Assembly (NCBI RefSeq): GCF_036108815.1
Contig: NZ_CP107985.1
Coordinates: 2,170,001 to 2,234,000 of the forward strand
DNA: 64,000 nucleotides
DNA from: Streptomyces sp. NBC_00353
Lineage (GTDB): Bacteria > Actinomycetota > Actinomycetes > Streptomycetales > Streptomycetaceae
Direction: 5' to 3'
Both the position numbers and the translations under genes were made by a program. Positions 1 to 7,800 of this stretch are shown piece by piece (position 1 is the first letter of the stretch; each line of letters opens with the position of its first letter). The notes under the pieces are model-generated. The model had not been told where the DNA came from. It was given only the letters and a program-made list of their open reading frames with translations, and did not search any database.

Positions 1-121
1 GAACCAGTTGCGCCCTGGGACCGCCCCGGATGCCGGCCGGGCACCTGCACGGTGACGTACTGCCGCTTCTCCACAGCCCTGCAGTCCGCCGGCAATCAAG
101 GACACCACCGATTTCGGGTCA

Positions 122-165
122 ATAGTCGACCGGTCTATTAGACTATAGTCGAGCGGTCATATACT
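122..165 (+). promoter_or_regulatory. Promoter/operator of the first TetR gene (leaderless)
   Basis: Two direct copies of ATAGTCGAnCGGTC lie 23 bp apart (starting at 122 and 145). Each runs into an AT-rich end (TCTAT, TCATAT). A TATACT hexamer at 160-165 is a good -10 and would start transcription at about the ATG at 172, so the mRNA is probably leaderless; no Shine-Dalgarno is visible. The repeats cover the promoter and probably bind the encoded TetR protein. The GGTCTA half-site resembles boxes described for NemR-type TetR proteins, which is only a resemblance. Confidence 0.5.
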
Positions 166-171
166 GGCGAC

Positions 172-789
172 ATGGGACGGACCAGTGATGCCAAAGAGAA
201 GATCCTCAGCGCCGCGCACACGCTCATCGAGCTGCGCGGCTACTCGGCTCTGGGTGTGGCCGAGATCTGCAAGACAGCCGGAGTGCCCAAGGGCAGCTTC
301 TACTACTTCTTCGAGTCCAAGGAGGCTCTCGCGCTCGCCGTGATCAACGAGCAGTGGGCCGAACAGCAGCGCGACTGGACCCGCATCCTGAAGAGCGAGG
401 CGCCGCCACTGCAGCGGCTGCGGCAGCTGTTCGAGGAGACAGAAGCCGACCAGCGGGCCGGCCAGCAGAGCTGCGGGACCGTTTCGGGCTGCATGTTCGG
501 GAATCTCACCCTGGAGATGAGCAACCAGACCGAAGCTGTCCGCGAGCACCTACAGGCGATCTTCGAGGCCCAGGTCGAGATGGTCGACTCGGTCATCACC
601 GAGGCCCTGGGGCGTGGCGAGGTCACCGTCACCGACACGCGTGAAGCTGCCCGGTCCGTGGTCGCGCAACTCGAGGGCCAGGTCTTGTTCGCCAAGCTCT
701 ACAACAACACTTCCCAGCTCAGCGCCCTCTGGACGAACTGCGTGGCACTGCTGGGCGCCCGCACGGCGCAGGCGCCGGCCAACGCCTGA
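172..789 (+). CDS. TetR/AcrR family transcriptional regulator
   Basis: A 205-residue one-component regulator. Residues 10-55 form the TetR helix-turn-helix, with the typical recognition-helix stretch GVPKGSFYYFFESKEALA. The rest is the ligand-binding dimerisation domain; its SGCMFGN...E..N.TE..R pattern matches the regulator at 7801, so the two are paralogous in type (NemR/AcuR-like, inferred). The start at 172 is chosen because the helix-turn-helix begins at once and a -10 hexamer ends 6 bp upstream, giving a leaderless message. It is followed in the same direction by a nitronate monooxygenase gene, the likely target along with itself. The ligand is unknown; an electrophile or oxidised substrate would suit the context. 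Confidence 0.9.
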   Translation: MGRTSDAKEKILSAAHTLIELRGYSALGVAEICKTAGVPKGSFYYFFESKEALALAVINEQWAEQQRDWTRILKSEAPPLQRLRQLFEETEADQRAGQQSCGTVSGCMFGNLTLEMSNQTEAVREHLQAIFEAQVEMVDSVITEALGRGEVTVTDTREAARSVVAQLEGQVLFAKLYNNTSQLSALWTNCVALLGARTAQAPANA

Positions 790-1008
790 CACCGCAGCTG
801 CAGACCTCGAGCTGCAGCTCGTCGTGGCCGGTGGGGCAGGGCGGTTCCGGAGAAGCCTTGGGTCCGGTGGCGGAATGCTGCCCGGGCCGGGCGACACGCA
901 CCACCTCGCACGACAGGTCGGCGACCGTCCCGCGTGCCGACCGGAGCGCGGTTCGCGGGAGACCCGACAAAGCGGGCGTCACCGCCTCGCAGGAGGAACA
1001 CACGCATC

Positions 1009-2040
1009 ATGATCTCGCCACTGGCCGCTCTCGGAGTGAGCACCCCGATTCTCGCCGCACCGATGGCCGGCGGCCCCACCACGCCCGCGCTGGTCACCGC
1101 GGCGGCCCGGGCGAACAGCCTCGGGTTTCTTGCGGGCGGCTACCGAACCGCCGACGCCCTGGCCGGGCAGATCGCCAAGGTCCGCTCCGACGGCGTGGGC
1201 TTCGGGGTCAATCTCTTCGCGCCCAACCCCGTTCCGGTTGAGCCGGAAGCCTTCCGGCGCTACGCCCGCGCTGTCGCACCCGAGGCCCGGGCCTACGGCG
1301 TCGACGTCCATACAGCCGAAATCGTCGAGGACGACGACAACTGGCAGGACAAGGTCCACCTGCTACTGACCGACCCGGTACCGGTCGTCAGCTTCACCTT
1401 CGGCATCCCGGAGGCAGCGGTGATCGCCGCGCTGCGCGCCGCGGGGACCCTGGTCGTCCAGACGGTCACCTCGGCTGCGGAGGCCCGCCTGGCCGCGGAG
1501 GCCGGCGTGGACCTGCTGGCCGTGCAGGCCTCGGCAGCAGGAGGACACTCCGGCACGCTCACCCCGCAGCACATTCCGGCGGCCGTCCCCCTGACCGACC
1601 TCCTGGGCGAGGTGCGCCAGGCGGTGTCCCTGCCGCTCGTCGCCGCAGGCGGAGTGGCGACCCCGGCGGACGTGGCCGGGGCACTGCGTGCCGGAGCCAC
1701 AGCTGTCATGGTCGGCAGCGTCCTGCTGCGTGCCGACGAGGCCGGCACCTCACGACCCCACAGGGCTGCGCTCGCCGACCCGGCACGGCGCCGGACCGTG
1801 GTGACCCGGGCGTTCACGGGGCGTCCCGCACGGGCACTGCGCAACGACTTCACCGACCGCTACACCGACCTCGCCCCCGCCGGCTATCCCGCACTGCACC
1901 ACCTGACCAGCCCGATGCGCAGAGCTGCCGCCGCCGCGGACGATCCCGAACGGATCAATCTGTGGGCCGGCACCGGATACCGGCATGCCGCAGCCGAACC
2001 CGCCGGGCAGATCCTGCAGGGGCTGGCGTCCGAGCTCTGA
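1009..2040 (+). CDS. Nitronate monooxygenase (FMN-dependent, 2-nitropropane dioxygenase family)
   Basis: Predicted cytoplasmic flavoprotein of 343 residues that oxidises alkyl nitronates to carbonyl compounds and nitrite. The fold is an FMN-binding TIM barrel: the N-terminal strand reads LAAPMAGGPTTP, the middle has the QASAAGGHSG stretch that carries the family's catalytic/FMN-contacting histidine, and the phosphate-binding end shows VAAGGVATPADV and AVMVGSV. ATG 1009 is preferred over an in-frame start at 934 because AGGAGG lies at 991-996 and the conserved barrel begins at once. Its neighbour upstream is a TetR gene, suggesting regulation by that protein. Other members of the same FMN fold (for example enoyl-reductase-like proteins) cannot be fully excluded. 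Confidence 0.85.
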   Translation: MISPLAALGVSTPILAAPMAGGPTTPALVTAAARANSLGFLAGGYRTADALAGQIAKVRSDGVGFGVNLFAPNPVPVEPEAFRRYARAVAPEARAYGVDVHTAEIVEDDDNWQDKVHLLLTDPVPVVSFTFGIPEAAVIAALRAAGTLVVQTVTSAAEARLAAEAGVDLLAVQASAAGGHSGTLTPQHIPAAVPLTDLLGEVRQAVSLPLVAAGGVATPADVAGALRAGATAVMVGSVLLRADEAGTSRPHRAALADPARRRTVVTRAFTGRPARALRNDFTDRYTDLAPAGYPALHHLTSPMRRAAAAADDPERINLWAGTGYRHAAAEPAGQILQGLASEL

Positions 2041-2103
2041 CCGGCACACCGTGCACGACGTCCGGCACGCTCCGGGCGACGCCGGCGCAGGACATCGGGG
2101 CCC

Positions 2104-2724
2104 TCAGACCAACGAAACTCCGAGCAGGGCCTCCAGCTGCGCGATCGTCTCTTTCGGGTCCTTGGCGTGGACGCCCGCCAGCCCCAACTCCGCTGCCGGC
2201 GCGAGGTACTGCTCGGTATCGTCCACGAAGACACAGTCCTCGGCGGGCTTGCCGAGCATCTCCAGCATGAGCTGGAAGACGGCCGGCTCGGGCTTGCGCA
2301 TCCCGTGTTGCTCGGAGATCACCACGGCGTCGTACAGCTGGTCCAAGTCGTACCCGTCGTACAGATTCCACGGGTCGAGACCGACGGAGTTGGACAGGAT
2401 CCCCACCGCCACCCCGGCCCGCCGGGCGGCGGCCGCAGCCTTGATCATGGTGGTCTCCGGACGCAGATCCGCGAAGATACGGCCCATGAGATTGTCGGCG
2501 GCCACACCGAGCTTCCTCGCTGCCGCGATGTTCCACTCCGCCTGAGTGACCGCTCCGCGTTCGAGGTCGTGGGTGCGCCGGACTGCGTCCTCATCGAGGT
2601 ACAGCGCGGCGACGCAGGCGCCTTCAGCCAGACCCTCGCGCTGCTCGAAGGCGAGCACGGCGGGCAGGAGAGGCGTAGTCAGAACGCCGCCGAAGTCGAG
2701 GATGAGGCCGGTGCGGTGGGTCAT
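2104..2724 (-). CDS. HAD-superfamily hydrolase (subfamily IA, YihX/epoxide-hydrolase-N-like)
   Basis: A 206-residue haloacid dehalogenase-fold phosphatase. Motif I is LDFGGVL with the nucleophile at D10; the usual second aspartate is a glycine, as in many YihX-like members. Motif II is ILSNS (S111), motif III has K144 in RKPEPAVF, and motif IV is VFVDDT (D168/D169). A helical cap of about 80 residues lies between motifs I and II, typical of subfamily IA. It is likely a cytosolic phosphatase for small phosphorylated metabolites; the substrate cannot be told. It converges with the nitronate monooxygenase gene, 63 bp away, and no terminator hairpin is obvious between them. Confidence 0.85.
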   Translation of the reverse strand: MTHRTGLILDFGGVLTTPLLPAVLAFEQREGLAEGACVAALYLDEDAVRRTHDLERGAVTQAEWNIAAARKLGVAADNLMGRIFADLRPETTMIKAAAAARRAGVAVGILSNSVGLDPWNLYDGYDLDQLYDAVVISEQHGMRKPEPAVFQLMLEMLGKPAEDCVFVDDTEQYLAPAAELGLAGVHAKDPKETIAQLEALLGVSLV

Positions 2725-3303
2725 GACGGAACTCCAGATGCAGTAGCAGGGGCACGGGCGCCGCCTGACCGGAACGGAAAGTGGTGTGGCGGGACGTCAG
2801 CCGGGCCTTGTCGGACGAACCCGTCCACGACCGTCCCGACGTCGAAAACGCCCGACTCGCCTGCGCGCTGCCGAGGGAGGGGACTGCTCAGCGGCTCCGC
2901 TGTGCGTGGTCCTGCAGGAGGCCGGCGACATCGGACGCCTGCACCCCCTCCTCACCCCAGGGCCTGACTACGGTATCGCAGGCCTTCAGGGCGTCGGACT
3001 GCCCACCTGCACTCCTCGATGTCACCGTCGCGTCTGTCGTCGACGTCGACGGCTTCTGACGCCCGCTCCGGTCCTCGCGTTCCACGGGCAGCAACGCCGG
3101 TCCGGTCCCCTCACGACAGCCGCGATCTCGCTGTTCCGCTGACGTACTGTTCGGCGGCGGCCCGCGTCGCCGGAGACCTTCGGCGCCTCGAAGGATCCGA
3201 AGAAGGCCCCCAGAACCTTCGCCCGCAAGCCGCCGGCCGCTCACGGCGTCGGCCTCGACGAGATCCAGGCACCCCGAAGCGGCACAGGCCGGCACACCAT
3301 GGC
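2725..3303. other. Intergenic stretch without a supportable gene
   Basis: About 580 bases between the HAD gene and the 3' end of the phosphatase gene. Several frames stay open by composition, but none gives a recognisable protein, a good ribosome site or a family motif. Some short minus-strand pieces look protein-like (around 2890-2960 and 3150-3230) and may be decayed coding sequence. I see no RNA gene or clear terminator here. Confidence 0.5.
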
Positions 3304-5553
3304 TCAGGCGTCCGGGATCGGCACGTCCAGAGAGACGGTCTTGCCACGGCCGTTCGGGGAGCTGTTCCACAGCCCGGCCAGGGCCTCCACGATAAGGAGA
3401 CCACGGCCGTGCTCGGCCTCTGCGTTTCCCTCCTCGGAGAGCGACAGGGGCGAAGGTACGGGCGGGTTGCTGTCGGAGTCCCGCACCTCCAGCCGCACGC
3501 GATCCGTGTACGCCCGCAGCCGCACATCGACGTCGCTGCCCGCGTGGATGATCGCGTTGGTCACGATCTCGGAGACCATGAGCTCGAGGTCGTCCGACAT
3601 TTCCGCCAGCCCCCAGGACCGCAACCTCTGCTCCACGAAACTGCGGGCCGCCTTGACCCCGTGCAGGTCGCGACGCTGGATGTGCAGACTCCCCGTCCGC
3701 GTCACACCCTCGACACCGGCTCCTTCATAGCGGGCGAGGAGCAGCACCGCGTCATCGCGGCGCTGATGGGGGCCCGCCGCCTCGGCGATCAGGCGGTCGG
3801 CCAACTGCTCGAGATCGGACCCGGCCTCGCTGCTGCCGGAGCCGAGCAGCGTTTCCAGAGTGGCCCCCGGGCCGGTCGCGGCGCAGTCGACCAGGCCATT
3901 CGAATACAGCATCAGGACGGACCCGGGGTCAAGAACGTGCTCACGCCCGCGGTAGCCGTCCATCGTCGCGACGCCCAGAGGCACGTTGGCAGGTGCTTCC
4001 AGAGGGCCGATGCTCCCGTCGGGCCGTTGCACCAGCGGCTGGGGATGACCGGCCAAGGCCACCTCGGCCATGCCGTCTGCCGTGTCCAGGGCGACGACGC
4101 AGCACGTCACGAGCAGTTCCGTACCCAGTTCGGCGAGCAGCCTGCCGGTCCGGTCGATCACCGCGGCGGGGCGGTGGCCCTCGGTTGCGTAGGCCACCAC
4201 CGCACTACGCGCCTGGCCCATGACGGCGGCGCTCGCCATGGCGTGGCCTTCCACGTCACCGACGACCAGCACGACTCTCTCACCCGGCAGTTTGATCACG
4301 TCGTACCAGTCACCGCCCACCTGGGAAGTGACCGTGGCAGGCCGATAGCGCGCTGTGGTGGTCAGTCGGGGCAGCTCGGAGAGCGTGGCCGGGAGGAGCC
4401 ACCGTTGGAGGCATTCGGCAACCGCGCGCTGCTCCATGCCGAGTTGGACGCGCTCCACCGCCGCGCCCAGGGCTCCTGCCATCATGCTCAGGATGGCCCT
4501 CTCCTCGGGCGGGAAGCCGCGGGGCGCGTCGAACGACAGGCAGCAGACGCCGACGACATTCTTGCTCTCGATGAGAGGAAGATCGATGACGTGCCTGCTT
4601 CCGACGAGAGGGAGGTACGCCTCGGCTTCCGGCTCGTCCTCGGGGCAGTCGGAGTCGGTAGCCGACAGCCGGCCGCCGGAGAAGAACAGCGGACGCCCCC
4701 GGACCGCCTCCGCCGCCGGCGTCCGGGCGTCCAGCCTGGCGCCATGGAGGTTCCGGACCATGCCGGAGGAGTCCCCGCTGTGCCCGAGAACCCACAGGCG
4801 GCCCTCGTCGACCGAGGCCAGGACCAGGCCCTGGGCGCGAAAGGGGGACATGACGCAGTACCGGGCTGCCCCGACGATGTGGTCCATGGTCGTGGCCTGG
4901 TTCAGCATGTCGGCAAGACGCTTCTGCGGGTACAGGAGGCTCGTGCCCGCGGAGCCAGGAACGCCGGGCACCCCCCAGCCCGGCGTGCAGAGGGCTGGAT
5001 CCGCACCGAATGCCGGCACGAGTACCGGCATGTGACCTGGTGTGATCGCGACGCCGCTCTCCGCCAGTTCCGTCAGGGCCACCGCCAACTCGTCACCGAT
5101 CTCCGTCAATCCTGTGCAGTCCGCTGCCTCGCAGCCGCCCTGGGTCTCCAGCCGAAGGACGGTGATGGCGCCGAAGCGGTGGTTCGCGGCGATGACAGGA
5201 GCCGAAATGGCGATGTACGGATAGGGCGGCACCGGCTGCTGGTCCGCCGCGGCCGGGTCGGGATCGGTCAGGACGGTCAGCCGTCCTGAGGCCAGGGCAC
5301 GTGCGGAGGCGTAGGGCGCGTCCAGCTCCATCCGCCCGGGGAGTGTGAAAGAGGAAGGCGGGCTGCCGCCGATCATCGCGGCCCGGAGTCGGGTGTGGTC
5401 TTCGTCCAAGAGGTAGACCACTGCCGCCACGGCATCCAGCCGGTGCACGGTCTCGCGGAGCGCGCGGTACAGGGTCGCCGCCACATCAGTGCCCCGGATC
5501 CGCGTGGACCCGCCTCTGCGGCGGTGTTCTCCGACTGCGCTGGTGTTCTTCAC
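3304..5553 (-). CDS. GAF-GAF-SpoIIE (PP2C) phosphatase with C-terminal HATPase domain
   Basis: A 749-residue regulator of the RsbU/RsbW type. Two GAF-like sensor domains occupy about 25-170 and 195-375. A PPM/SpoIIE phosphatase follows at about 395-590, with the metal-binding motifs GGDWYD and GDVEGH; the last is usually GDVxGHG, here followed by A. Residues 610-749 form an anti-sigma-type histidine-kinase-like ATPase with an N box (SEIVTNAIIHAG) and G box (EHGRGLLIVEAL). Such proteins dephosphorylate anti-sigma antagonists and may also phosphorylate them, setting alternative sigma factor activity. The start is GTG 5553, with GGGAG about 10 nt upstream. No anti-sigma antagonist gene is adjacent, so the partner is encoded elsewhere. 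Confidence 0.92.
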   Translation of the reverse strand: MKNTSAVGEHRRRGGSTRIRGTDVAATLYRALRETVHRLDAVAAVVYLLDEDHTRLRAAMIGGSPPSSFTLPGRMELDAPYASARALASGRLTVLTDPDPAAADQQPVPPYPYIAISAPVIAANHRFGAITVLRLETQGGCEAADCTGLTEIGDELAVALTELAESGVAITPGHMPVLVPAFGADPALCTPGWGVPGVPGSAGTSLLYPQKRLADMLNQATTMDHIVGAARYCVMSPFRAQGLVLASVDEGRLWVLGHSGDSSGMVRNLHGARLDARTPAAEAVRGRPLFFSGGRLSATDSDCPEDEPEAEAYLPLVGSRHVIDLPLIESKNVVGVCCLSFDAPRGFPPEERAILSMMAGALGAAVERVQLGMEQRAVAECLQRWLLPATLSELPRLTTTARYRPATVTSQVGGDWYDVIKLPGERVVLVVGDVEGHAMASAAVMGQARSAVVAYATEGHRPAAVIDRTGRLLAELGTELLVTCCVVALDTADGMAEVALAGHPQPLVQRPDGSIGPLEAPANVPLGVATMDGYRGREHVLDPGSVLMLYSNGLVDCAATGPGATLETLLGSGSSEAGSDLEQLADRLIAEAAGPHQRRDDAVLLLARYEGAGVEGVTRTGSLHIQRRDLHGVKAARSFVEQRLRSWGLAEMSDDLELMVSEIVTNAIIHAGSDVDVRLRAYTDRVRLEVRDSDSNPPVPSPLSLSEEGNAEAEHGRGLLIVEALAGLWNSSPNGRGKTVSLDVPIPDA

Positions 5554-5559
5554 AGAACG

Positions 5560-5613
5560 GCTCCCTATACCGGGAGTATAAATTCAGCGGTGGCCCGTCG
5601 CTCATGAATGAGC
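5560..5613 (-). promoter_or_regulatory. Probable promoter of the SpoIIE-type phosphatase gene
   Basis: On the minus strand TATACT (5580-5575) is a strong -10 match, about 22 bp before the GTG start; no good -35 is seen. A short stem (CTCCC 5561-5565 with GGGAG 5572-5576) and a 14-bp palindrome GCTCAT-GA-ATGAGC (5600-5613) flank it and could bind a regulator. Confidence 0.4.
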
Positions 5614-5637
5614 AGGCACTGAGCCCTGGGGCGAGTG

Positions 5638-5766
5638 TCAGGGGCAGGACGCCCGGTCGAGCGGACCACCACTCACCACCCGGTAGACATTGGGCAGGCC
5701 GGAGACAGTCCGGGGGCTGGTCTTCCCGTCCAGGGTCGCGGTGACGGTGCCACCGGCATCGAGGTC
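5638..5766 (-). pseudogene. Possible 3' remnant of a DipZ-like cytochrome c biogenesis gene
   Basis: A minus-strand frame of about 42 codons ends at TGA 5638 and reads GTVTATLDGKTSPRTVSG followed by LPNVYRVVSG. This resembles my recollection of the C-terminal beta-sandwich end of actinobacterial DipZ/TlpA-like proteins. No start codon, ribosome site or upstream domain accompanies it, so it would be a tail only. The match is from memory of the family and weak; the stretch between the phosphatase and ohr genes otherwise holds nothing I can identify. Confidence 0.25.
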
Positions 5767-5911
5767 CGCCGCGCCAGTGCCCCCGGTCGGAAATCGAGCG
5801 CTGGAGCACGTCACGCGAGTGCGTAGGGCGTCACGGCCTTCGCCGCGGCGCACGTCGAGGGCGCGGAGGACCGCGCCCTCGACGGCCCGGAAGGCTGAGG
5901 CGGCTGCGGCC

Positions 5912-6337
5912 TCAGGCGACGGTGGCCTCGATGGCGACCGGGATGTCGAGCGCCTTGGAGTACGGGCAGATCTCGTGGGCGCCCGCGCCGAGTTCCTCCG
6001 CGGTCTTCTGGTCCACCCCGCTGAGCTCCAGGTGAAGAACGGCGCTGAGGCTGTAGTCGCCCGTCTCGTGCTTGTGGTGCAGGGTGACCTCGGCGACGAC
6101 GGCCAGGTCCTTCAGAGAAACCTTTCTCTTCGCAGCAGTGATCTTGACCGCACCCAGGAAGCAGGACGCCCACCCCGCGGCGAGAAGCTGCTCAGGATTG
6201 GTGGCTCCGCCGGCGCCGCCCATCTCCTGCGGGATGGCAAGGGTGAGGTCGAGCAGACCGTCGGTGGACTGGGCGCGGCCGCCGTTGCGGCCCTCGCCGG
6301 TCGCGGTGACAACGGCCGTGTAGTTCGTCTCAGCCAT
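5912..6337 (-). CDS. ohr: Organic hydroperoxide resistance protein (Ohr/OsmC family)
   Basis: A 141-residue thiol peroxidase that reduces organic and lipid hydroperoxides. Both redox cysteines of the family are visible: one in the WASCFLGAV helix near residue 60 and one in the EICPYSKA stretch near residue 127. The length is normal for Ohr. The start is ATG 6337, with GAAAGG about 9 nt upstream; a longer frame to 6412 runs through the operator region and lacks support. The gene is divergent from the alcohol dehydrogenase gene, and the shared intergenic region has two copies of a GTCACC-N9-GGTGA dyad. No ohrR gene is adjacent, which is unusual for Ohr loci. Confidence 0.92.
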   Translation of the reverse strand: MAETNYTAVVTATGEGRNGGRAQSTDGLLDLTLAIPQEMGGAGGATNPEQLLAAGWASCFLGAVKITAAKRKVSLKDLAVVAEVTLHHKHETGDYSLSAVLHLELSGVDQKTAEELGAGAHEICPYSKALDIPVAIEATVA

Positions 6338-6380
6338 GCTGATGCCTTTCTCGCTCGCCCCAGGTGGACCACCCAGGAGC

Positions 6381-6442
6381 GTCACCCGTCTGGATGGTGA
6401 TGACCTTGCCATGGCAATCCGTCACCCGTCAAACAGGTGACG
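6381..6442. promoter_or_regulatory. Tandem dyad operators between ohr and the alcohol dehydrogenase gene
   Basis: The dyad GTCACC-N9-GGTGA(T/C) occurs twice, at 6381-6401 and 6421-6441, exactly 40 bp apart, and both copies begin with the 10-mer GTCACCCGTC. Between them lies a perfect 12-bp palindrome, TTGCCATGGCAA, at 6406-6417. A minus-strand TTGACG overlaps the second copy and could be the -35 of ohr. The arrangement suggests cooperative binding of a dimeric repressor or activator to two sites four helical turns apart. The regulator is not identified. Confidence 0.55.
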
Positions 6443-6539
6443 AATTGCCTTGCCGTGAGGGCGCACGTCACGTCGGGACCCGTGGACTCCGGACACCGGG
6501 GCCCGCAAGACGGCAGCTCGGGCCCCGCCCCAGCGGCGC

Positions 6540-6569
6540 TTGACACATTTAAGACGACCGACCATATTG
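6540..6569 (+). promoter_or_regulatory. Promoter and operator of the alcohol dehydrogenase gene
   Basis: TTGACA (6540-6545) and CATATT (6563-6568) are spaced by 17 bp, a near-consensus vegetative promoter. The 15-mer CGACCGACCATATTG (6555-6569) overlaps the -10 and recurs exactly at the promoter of the TetR gene at 7801, in the same place relative to its -10. This is the likely TetR operator. Confidence 0.7.
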
Positions 6570-6693
6570 AAATTCCGGAGCGGGCACGTGCACCGCTCCG
6601 AAGCACCGCGGGCAAGGCGTGCCGCCGCTTGCGCCGCCACTGCCGCGGTACCGGCGCCCAGCCGCCCGCACCCGCCATCAGCCAAGGAGAACC

Positions 6694-7710
6694 ATGTCCA
6701 CCTATCGCGCAATCGAAGTCACAGGGGCGCGGAACTTCGAGCTGGTCACCCGAGAGGTCCCCACGCCGCCCGCCGGGCACGTGAGGCTGCGGGTGGAGAG
6801 CTGCGGGGTCTGCCACTCCGACGTGCTTGCCGTGGAGGGCCTGCGGGCCGATCCGGCGCAGCCGATCGTTCCCGGCCACGAGGTCGTCGGTGTCATCGAC
6901 GCCGTCGGCGAGGGTGTGCACACCTGGCACATCGGGGACCGGGTGGGCGTCGGCTTCCTCAACGGCCACTGCGGCGAGTGCACGCCCTGCCGCCGCGGAG
7001 ACTTCGTCAATTGCACGAACCAGCCCCAGACCGGGACGACCACGGACGGCGGATACGCGGAGGTGCTCATCGCCCGCAGCAGCGGCCTGGTCCGGGTGCC
7101 GGACGGCATGTCCCCCGTCGATGCCGCCCCGCTGCTCTGCGCCGGCCTGACCACCTTCAGCGCCCTGCGCCAGCTCGACGCCCGCCCCGGCGCCCTCGTC
7201 GCGATCCAGGGCATCGGAGGCCTCGGGCATCTCGGACTCCAGTACGCCACCCGGCTCGGCTACCGCGTCGCGGCCATCGCCCGGGGTCAGGAGAAGGAGC
7301 AGCTCGCTGTCGAGCTGGGCGCGAGCCACTACATCGACAGCTCGGCGGAGGACCCCGGTGCCGCGCTCCAGAAGCTGGGCGGGGCCGACGCCATCATCGC
7401 CACCGCGGCAAGCGGCGGCTCGATGACGCCGCTGATCCCGGGCCTGGCTCCGCGCGGGCACATGGTGGTGGTCGGCATCGCCCCGGACCCCGTCTCGATC
7501 TCCACACCGGATCTCGTCCTGGGCACGCGCACCATCAGCGGGAGCCTCACCGGCTCCTCCATGGAGAACGAGGACAACCTCGACTTCAGCAGCCGCTTCG
7601 GCATCCGTCCGATGGTGGAGACGTTGCCGCTGGCGCAGGCGCCCGAGGCGTACGAGCGGATGATGTCCGGCCGGGCCCGCTTCCGGGTCGTACTGGACAT
7701 GACCGCCTGA
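6694..7710 (+). CDS. Zinc-dependent alcohol dehydrogenase (AdhP-like MDR family)
   Basis: A 338-residue medium-chain NAD(P)-dependent alcohol dehydrogenase. The N-terminal GroES-like domain has the catalytic-zinc motif GVCHSD and PGHEVVG, and the structural-zinc loop CGECTPCRRGDFVNC. The nucleotide-binding domain shows GIGGLGHLGLQYA. It should interconvert alcohols and aldehydes in the cytosol; given the linked TetR it may detoxify aldehydes. The start is ATG 6694, with AAGGAGA at 6684-6690; upstream in-frame starts lie over the promoter. The leader is about 120 nt. It is followed in the same direction by the TetR gene, which has its own promoter carrying the same 15-mer operator. Confidence 0.93.
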   Translation: MSTYRAIEVTGARNFELVTREVPTPPAGHVRLRVESCGVCHSDVLAVEGLRADPAQPIVPGHEVVGVIDAVGEGVHTWHIGDRVGVGFLNGHCGECTPCRRGDFVNCTNQPQTGTTTDGGYAEVLIARSSGLVRVPDGMSPVDAAPLLCAGLTTFSALRQLDARPGALVAIQGIGGLGHLGLQYATRLGYRVAAIARGQEKEQLAVELGASHYIDSSAEDPGAALQKLGGADAIIATAASGGSMTPLIPGLAPRGHMVVVGIAPDPVSISTPDLVLGTRTISGSLTGSSMENEDNLDFSSRFGIRPMVETLPLAQAPEAYERMMSGRARFRVVLDMTA

Positions 7711-7752
7711 GTACGGCCCGGGGGTGCCCATGAGCCGCCCGCCAGGCGCCGT

Positions 7753-7782
7753 TTGACTATGCCGAGGCGACCGACCATATTG
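7753..7782 (+). promoter_or_regulatory. Promoter and operator of the second TetR gene
   Basis: TTGACT (7753-7758) and CATATT (7776-7781) are spaced by 17 bp. CGACCGACCATATTG (7768-7782) is identical to the copy in the alcohol dehydrogenase promoter, so the two promoters are probably co-repressed. The predicted transcription start lies only about 12 nt before the ATG at 7801. Confidence 0.7.
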
Positions 7783-7800
7783 CGATGCGGAGGTGGGATC

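Noticed and set aside
2888..3370. A 160-codon minus-strand frame between the HAD and phosphatase genes
   Set aside because: It runs into the phosphatase gene in the wrong register and has no recognisable domain; possibly decayed sequence.
3019..5289. A 756-codon plus-strand frame opposite the SpoIIE-type phosphatase gene
   Set aside because: It shows no domain and low-complexity composition, while the minus strand has four recognisable domains.
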